64,000 nucleotides of DNA, from NCBI GenBank assembly GCA_963976625.1, contig CAXBLA010000008.1:1-64000 (forward strand). The letters are read 5' to 3'. This document shows, piece by piece, positions 59,422 through 64,000 of this stretch; position 1 is the first letter of the stretch, and every line of letters begins with the position of its first letter. The DNA comes from UBA1924 sp963976625. Its GTDB lineage: Bacteria > Planctomycetota > Phycisphaerae > Phycisphaerales > UBA1924. The translations under genes and the position numbers were made by a program. The notes beneath the pieces are model-generated. The model was not told the origin of the DNA. It saw nothing but the letters and a program-made list of their open reading frames with translations, and ran no database searches.

Positions 59422-60741
59422 ATGAAACGATTGCTCTCCGTTTGTGCGTTCTCGCTGTGCGCTTCGTCCACGCTTGTCCATGCCCAAGGCTCGCCCTTCT
59501 GCCCCGCGGACCTCACCAACGACTACATACTCGATTTCTTCGATGTCTCAACCTTCATCGATGGCTTCGCCAAGCACGATCCGATCGCCGACTTCACCGA
59601 CGACGGCATCTACGACTTCTACGACATCTCCGAGTTCCTCGATCAGTTCACCGGCGACTGCCCGGACCTGACCGACACCGACGGCGACCGGATCCCGGAC
59701 TTCGCCGAGACCAACACCGGCATCTATATCAACGCCCTCAACACCGGGTCCGACCCATTCAACCCGGACACCGACGGCGACGGGCTCAGCGATGGCGACG
59801 AAGTGCTGGGCACTGTGGACGGCCTGATCCTCGTCGATGCCTCGCCCAACTTCCGCGATCTCTATATCGAGTGCGACTGGTTCGAGGGCAACTTCCAGGG
59901 CCGCGATGAGAACTACCGCCCGACGCCGGCCGCCGTGCAACGCGTGGTCGAGTGCTTCCTCGACGCCCCAACGCCCAATCCATACGGGCATCCCGATGGG
60001 ATCAATATCCACCTCGACTACGGCCAAGGCGACGGCTTCACCGGGGGCAACCGCATCGAGGGTGCGCCGGTGTACATCGTGTTTGATGACGAGTTCAACG
60101 AGTACAAAGCAGCCCACTTCGATCCAAAGCGTACGGGCTACTTCCACTACGCGATCTTCGCCAACCGCTACCAGAGCGAATCCAACCGCTCATCTGGCAT
60201 CGCCGAGATCAACGGCGACGACTTCATGGTCACCATGGTGGACTACCAATCCAACAACGGCATGGCCAACACCATCGTCCACGAGCTCGGGCACAACCTC
60301 GGGCTCCGCCACGGCGGGTTCGAGAACCGCAACCGCAAACCAAACTACAACTCCGTGATGAACTACCGCCACCAGTTCCCCGGGGTCGATGTCACCGGCT
60401 CGTCGTTGGGCAACGGCGTGCTCGACTACTCCCGCGGGACCAACCGCGATCTCAATGAGCTCGTCCTGATCGAAGCCGACGGCGTCGACGGCTCCAATCC
60501 CATCGACTGGAACCGCAACGGGGCCATCGAGGTTGAGCCATATGCCGCCAACATCAACTGCAACTCAACGAGTTGGTGGCAGGAGTGCGGCCAGGGCGTC
60601 TCGTGCTACGACGATGACTGCGATGTGCTCGAAGACCACAACGACTGGGCCAACATCAACTGGAACCGATTGCGCGAGAGCGCTGACCGGCGAGCCCCCG
60701 CCGAGATCAGCGTGTGCGACAACTGGCCCGGCAAGGAATAA
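59422..60741 (+). CDS. Secreted metzincin-like zinc metalloprotease with N-terminal dockerin-like repeats
   Basis: 439 residues from the ATG at 59422 (GAGGTCCGAC upstream); an open extension further upstream has no signal. After a signal peptide (LLSVCAFSLCASSTLVHAQ) come two repeats, DLTNDYILDFFDVSTFIDGF and DFTDDGIYDFYDISEFLDQF, bracketed by Cys, i.e. a GC-type dockerin placed at the N-terminus. A short Asp-rich repeat region follows (DTDGDGLSDGDEV). The protease signature is HELGHNLGLRHGG (His287, Glu288, His291, His297) with a Met-turn-like NSVMNYRH. The zinc motif HExxHxxGxxH is complete, so activity is likely. Confidence 0.9.
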   Translation: MKRLLSVCAFSLCASSTLVHAQGSPFCPADLTNDYILDFFDVSTFIDGFAKHDPIADFTDDGIYDFYDISEFLDQFTGDCPDLTDTDGDRIPDFAETNTGIYINALNTGSDPFNPDTDGDGLSDGDEVLGTVDGLILVDASPNFRDLYIECDWFEGNFQGRDENYRPTPAAVQRVVECFLDAPTPNPYGHPDGINIHLDYGQGDGFTGGNRIEGAPVYIVFDDEFNEYKAAHFDPKRTGYFHYAIFANRYQSESNRSSGIAEINGDDFMVTMVDYQSNNGMANTIVHELGHNLGLRHGGFENRNRKPNYNSVMNYRHQFPGVDVTGSSLGNGVLDYSRGTNRDLNELVLIEADGVDGSNPIDWNRNGAIEVEPYAANINCNSTSWWQECGQGVSCYDDDCDVLEDHNDWANINWNRLRESADRRAPAEISVCDNWPGKE

Positions 60742-60822
60742 GCCCGAAACCAGGAACAGTTCGATGGGCGGGTTCTGGGCACCGATTTTCGCTGTTTTGA
60801 TTCAAATCCGCCCGAGATACGG

Positions 60823-60851
60823 ATGACAACCCTTGCAAAATGTGCTACATT
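60823..60851 (+). promoter_or_regulatory. Candidate promoter of the GNAT gene
   Basis: ATGACA and TACATT are separated by 17 nt, close to the sigma-70 consensus, and end 26 nt upstream of the GNAT start codon, followed by a GGGGAG ribosome-binding site. Confidence 0.4.
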
Positions 60852-60877
60852 CCCCCGAAGGTTAGGGGAGACTATCT

Positions 60878-61375
60878 ATGGTCCGGATTCAACACATCAC
60901 AATGGACGACCCGCTCTACGCCCAAGAGGTCGAACTCCGCACCGCGGTCCTGCTGGCGCCCATCGGGCTGAGCATCGAGGACTACTACGCGATGGCCCCG
61001 GGGCGCGAAGAAAAGTGCGAGCATTTCGTCGCCATCACCCCCCACCCGACCGGTGACAAAGTCGTCGGCACCGCGACCCTCTTCATCGACAAAGACGCCG
61101 AGAGCGGCGAACCAACAGGCAAAGTCCAGCAGGTCTGCGTCGATAAGCAGCTCCAGGGCGAGGGCATTGGGCAAAAGCTCATGATCGCGATCGAGGCACG
61201 CAGCTTCGGTGAGCTCGGGCTCTCGAGCCTCTACTGCCACGCCCAGCTCGCCGCGTTGGCCTTCTACGATAAGCTTGGCTGGTCCACCGAAGGCGACAAG
61301 TTCATGGAAGCCGGGATCCCGCATCGAAGGATGTCGATCTCCGCGCCAAGGCCCGTCGAGACTCAAGATTCGTAG
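60878..61375 (+). CDS. GNAT-family N-acetyltransferase
   Basis: 165 residues. The acetyl-CoA-binding motif A appears as VQQVCVDKQLQGEGIGQKLM (equivalent to Q/RxxGxG/A), followed by LYCHAQLAALAFYDKLGW, typical of motif B. The N-terminal region EVELRTAVLLAPIGLSIEDY matches the ElaA/YjcF-like branch. Substrate unknown. GGGGAG precedes the ATG by 9 nt. Confidence 0.88.
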   Translation: MVRIQHITMDDPLYAQEVELRTAVLLAPIGLSIEDYYAMAPGREEKCEHFVAITPHPTGDKVVGTATLFIDKDAESGEPTGKVQQVCVDKQLQGEGIGQKLMIAIEARSFGELGLSSLYCHAQLAALAFYDKLGWSTEGDKFMEAGIPHRRMSISAPRPVETQDS

Positions 61376-61477
61376 CCGAAGGCACGAGATTCGTCCATTG
61401 GAGCCATAAATCAGCGTTTTACGCCGTATTGAGTCGTCCGCGACGCGTTTTCGTGCAATACTCAAGGAATGAGTCCG

Positions 61478-61927
61478 ATGCCCCAAGATCAGCCGCAAAC
61501 ATTGACGAGCCAAGAGGTTCGGGCGATCTTCGCGGATCACAAGCTCCGCAGCACCCGCCAGCGTGAGTTGATCTATCTGGCGCTGTGCGCCTGCAAGACG
61601 CATCCCACGGCCGACGACCTGCTCGCGATGGTCCGCCAGCAGGACCCGGAAGTCAGCCAGGCGACGATCTACAACTCGCTCGACGCCTTTGTCGAGTGCA
61701 AGATTGCGACCCGGATCCCGAGCACGATCTCGGGCGGGGCGTGCCGATACGACCCCAACACCCACGAGCATGTGCACCTCGTCCTTGAGAACGGTCAGAT
61801 GATGGATGTGCCCATGGACCTGAGCCAGCAGATCCTCCAGGCGATCCCGGCCCAGACCCTCCAAGAAATCAGCGAACGCACCGGCGTCGAGCTCTCGGGG
61901 ATCAAGGTCGAGCTGCTCGGGCACTGA
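61478..61927 (+). CDS. Fur-family transcriptional regulator
   Basis: 149 residues from the ATG at 61478, which fits AAGGA 9 nt upstream better than the ATG at 61469. The winged-helix part is RSTRQRELIYLALCACKTHP, PTADDLLAMV, VSQATIYNSLDAFVECKIAT. The dimerisation domain has HEHVHLVLENGQMMDVP, keeping His residues of the regulatory metal site, but the C-terminal CxxC pairs that hold the structural zinc in Fur/PerR are absent. PerR-like or Fur-like function is not distinguishable. Convergent with a small membrane-protein gene. Confidence 0.88.
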   Translation: MPQDQPQTLTSQEVRAIFADHKLRSTRQRELIYLALCACKTHPTADDLLAMVRQQDPEVSQATIYNSLDAFVECKIATRIPSTISGGACRYDPNTHEHVHLVLENGQMMDVPMDLSQQILQAIPAQTLQEISERTGVELSGIKVELLGH

Positions 61928-61956
61928 ACACAATCAGATTGATCATGCTCAGATTG

Positions 61957-62286
61957 TCAGTTGCTTTGGAGCACCCGGGCCGAGAGCTCATCGCTCATCA
62001 CGATCCCGACCGGCGACGCCATGCCCGCGCCCATCGCGTGCTTGCGCAGCGTGCTGATCTGTTTTCGCGAGTACCCCCGCTGGTGGGCGATGGTGCGGAA
62101 GGCGAGTTCTCGCGGATCAAGCCGACGCTTGCGTCTGAAAACAAAGAGCCCATAGATCACCAGCAATCCACCCGTTACAAGCAACATCAGCACAGGAGAA
62201 CGCGCCACCTCTGCGAGCCATCCCGGATCGCTCGATGCCGCATCGCTCAGCGGGTTCACCAGCTTGGTCGGTTCGCTCAACTGCAT
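61957..62286 (-). CDS. Small membrane protein
   Basis: 109 residues with one membrane helix (SPVLMLLVTGGLLVIYGLFV) after an N-terminal segment of ~30 residues, then a basic cytoplasmic-looking part (FRRKRRLDPRELAF). Its ATG directly follows the stop of the HEAT-like gene (TAGATG), so the two are co-transcribed. Function unknown. Confidence 0.75.
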   Translation of the reverse strand: MQLSEPTKLVNPLSDAASSDPGWLAEVARSPVLMLLVTGGLLVIYGLFVFRRKRRLDPRELAFRTIAHQRGYSRKQISTLRKHAMGAGMASPVGIVMSDELSARVLQSN

Positions 62287-64000
62287 CTAGATCGCTGATC
62301 CATTGGCCCGGAACTGATCGTCGTGCGCCTGCTCTTGGTGCTCGTTGTGCATGATCTGCATGCGTGATTGGCGCTGGTGATCGAGATCGTGCACGATCCT
62401 TTGGATGCAGCGTTGGGCACGGATCTGGATCTGTGGGTCGCGCGGGTCGCTGGCGAGCGATTCGACCTCGCTGACCAAGGGCTTCCACGCCGAGCCCATC
62501 AACTCGCGGGCGTGCCCGGTGAGGGTTCGCTGGGCCGCCCAGGTCGCGGCGAGCCGGTGCATGGGTCGATCGTCGTGGAGCATCTCAAGGAGCGCTTGCC
62601 CGCCGGCGTGGGTCTGCTTGGTCTCCATAGTGATAGACGATGGCGAAGCGGATGTTTCAGTGACACGACCGGAGATCAATCGGCGGATCGCGCTGGCCCG
62701 CACCCGATGGTGCGCGTCGCCCTTGAGTTCGAGGAGCTGCCCAGCCGAGAACTCCACCGATTCGACGGCGTTGGACCGGATCCGATCGTCGCGATCGCTC
62801 AGCGCCTCGCTGAGCACATAGCGGGCGGTGTTCGAGTCGATCGCGCCCAGCGCCATGACGGCCGTGGCTCGATCGCGGGCGCTGTCTTGGAGTGCTTGGG
62901 TGGTCTGGAGGATCGAGATCAGGTCGAGCTCGAAGCGGTGCTCGATGCCCATGATGCGGATGAGCATCAACGCGTCGCCGCGGGTGTTGGGGTTGGCGAG
63001 ATAATCCCGGATCGTGCGCACAAACGCGACCGGGTCGAGCTTGTAGAGCCGACGCGCCTGGGCACGCGAGGCGGGCGACGCCGGGTTGATGATCGTGAGC
63101 CGATCGGCTTCCTCGTTGGCGATGCGCCGGACCCACGCGTGGGGCGAGCGGGCGTTGACCCGCGCGGTCTGCAACCGATGCTGACCCGCGGGGCTCGTCG
63201 GCTTGGGTGCGACATGCCCCACCGACGACCAGTTGAGCCCGGCTCGCCGGGCGATCGCGGGCTCCGCGTCGTACATGAAATCGGGCAGGTCCATCGGCGG
63301 GCAGGCTTCGCAGGTGGCGAGCCTGAGTAGCGGGCTCGGATCCGCGAGCCCGGGCTCGAGCAGATCACGCTTGGTCTGCGGATCGATGGTCACCAGCGAG
63401 GACATCGCGATGAGCCCGCGCCGGGCGTACTCGCTGAGTTGGGCGGTTGCCTTGCGATCGGGGAGCACCCCGGGCTTTGGAGCAGAGAGCGAGCCGAAGC
63501 CGCCGGATGAATGATTTGGTTGTGTTGCTTTGTGCGTTGGCTGCTTGAGCGAAACAAGCTGGGCCGCCCGTCGTGGGCGGATCGCCAGGTGCGCCTTGTT
63601 GAGCACGATCTCGTGCTCTTCGATGGACTCAGCGATCGCGAGCCGATCGAGTGCGGCCGACGCTATGGGCGTGATCGTCAGCCAGCGGAACGATCGCAAG
63701 CGGAGGATCGGGCACGGCGTTCGACGCAGCACCGTCCGCAGCGGCGCGTGGCTCGGGTGGTTGCGTTCGCTGAGCAAACGACGCATGCGATCAGAGATTT
63801 CGCGTTCCATCGGCGTCGCCACGGCCCGGTCCATCACCAGCAAGGCCGACAGCAAAGGCGATCGGCAGCGATGGGTCGCGAACGACCACGCTCCATCGGC
63901 GATCGCGCCAAGCAGGATACACCGCTCCAAGGCCATCACGCCCTGATCGGCGGGCAGGCGGACCCGCGGGGTGGCGGCGATCCGGGCGAGATCATCGCCA
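62287..64000 (-). CDS. Large HEAT-like repeat protein, C-terminal part
   Basis: The frame is open from the right edge to the stop at 62287, so at least 571 residues are visible and the start lies outside the window. The sequence is helical with repeated units resembling HEAT/ARM repeats (DSARDRATAVMALGAIDSNT, DRDDRIRSNAVESVEFSAG, RVRASAIRRLIS). No enzymatic motif was recognised. It probably acts as a binding scaffold and is coupled to the small membrane protein gene downstream. Confidence 0.8.
   Translation of the reverse strand, partial: GDDLARIAATPRVRLPADQGVMALERCILLGAIADGAWSFATHRCRSPLLSALLVMDRAVATPMEREISDRMRRLLSERNHPSHAPLRTVLRRTPCPILRLRSFRWLTITPIASAALDRLAIAESIEEHEIVLNKAHLAIRPRRAAQLVSLKQPTHKATQPNHSSGGFGSLSAPKPGVLPDRKATAQLSEYARRGLIAMSSLVTIDPQTKRDLLEPGLADPSPLLRLATCEACPPMDLPDFMYDAEPAIARRAGLNWSSVGHVAPKPTSPAGQHRLQTARVNARSPHAWVRRIANEEADRLTIINPASPASRAQARRLYKLDPVAFVRTIRDYLANPNTRGDALMLIRIMGIEHRFELDLISILQTTQALQDSARDRATAVMALGAIDSNTARYVLSEALSDRDDRIRSNAVESVEFSAGQLLELKGDAHHRVRASAIRRLISGRVTETSASPSSITMETKQTHAGGQALLEMLHDDRPMHRLAATWAAQRTLTGHARELMGSAWKPLVSEVESLASDPRDPQIQIRAQRCIQRIVHDLDHQRQSRMQIMHNEHQEQAHDDQFRANGSAI

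Noticed and set aside
1..64000. CRISPR arrays, tRNA or rRNA genes, IS elements, prophage
   Set aside because: No regularly spaced repeats, tRNA T-loop/acceptor patterns, transposase motifs or phage genes were seen by eye; a dedicated tRNA search could still find one I missed.

Overview
The window looks like chromosomal DNA of a Planctomycetota bacterium, most likely class Phycisphaerae. This is inference from a GC content of roughly 60-65%, three secreted proteins with paired GC-type dockerin repeats (core DFFDVSDFLDAF), a PEP-CTERM-like protein, a planctomycete-style pseudopilin, and ribosomal proteins with unusual extensions. It is almost entirely housekeeping sequence. I see no prophage, IS element, CRISPR array, tRNA or rRNA.

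Layout. Positions 1-869 hold the start of a GHL10-type lipoprotein. Positions 1017-17945 are one long minus-strand block that merges the S10, spc and alpha ribosomal clusters (rpsJ to rplQ, including secY and rpoA) and ends in pheS. rpmD, adk, map, infA and rpsD are missing from their usual places. Many spacers are unusually long and contain hairpins. S14 and L36 have lost their zinc ligands, and L22, S5, L17 and L15 carry extra segments. Positions 18331-23296 encode an exported protein of unknown function, an M28 peptidase lipoprotein and RuvB. Positions 23344-27313 are a minus-strand purA-uppS-cdsA-COG1579 operon, linking nucleotide synthesis with membrane lipid and envelope precursors. Positions 27519-34572 carry a mini zinc ribbon, an FHA protein, HemW, an ACP/hotdog-dehydratase pair, a lipoprotein, a FabZ-like protein with a fused AroD-AroE, and RecO.

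Positions 34706-43985 hold an HDOD/degenerate-GGDEF regulator, an M16 peptidase overlapping a ThiD2-ThiE fusion, a 6PGL-like protein overlapping an RluA synthase, PrfA, and a NatAB-like ABC exporter. Positions 44015-48147 carry an HTH protein with an unrecognised C-terminal domain, a zinc-ribbon membrane protein, an aldehyde dehydrogenase, and the RNase P RNA gene on the minus strand. Positions 48347-60741 alternate exported proteins (dockerin, pseudopilin, PEP-CTERM, metzincin protease) with TyrS (carrying an AT-richer insertion), a methyltransferase, an orphan DNA methyltransferase and IspG. Positions 60878-64000 hold a GNAT acetyltransferase, a Fur-family regulator and a HEAT-like protein that runs off the edge.

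The signals most worth following are the structured spacers inside the ribosomal cluster (especially ahead of rplD and secY), the repeated loss of zinc-binding residues, the XRE-like domain fused to L22, and the low-GC insertion in TyrS.
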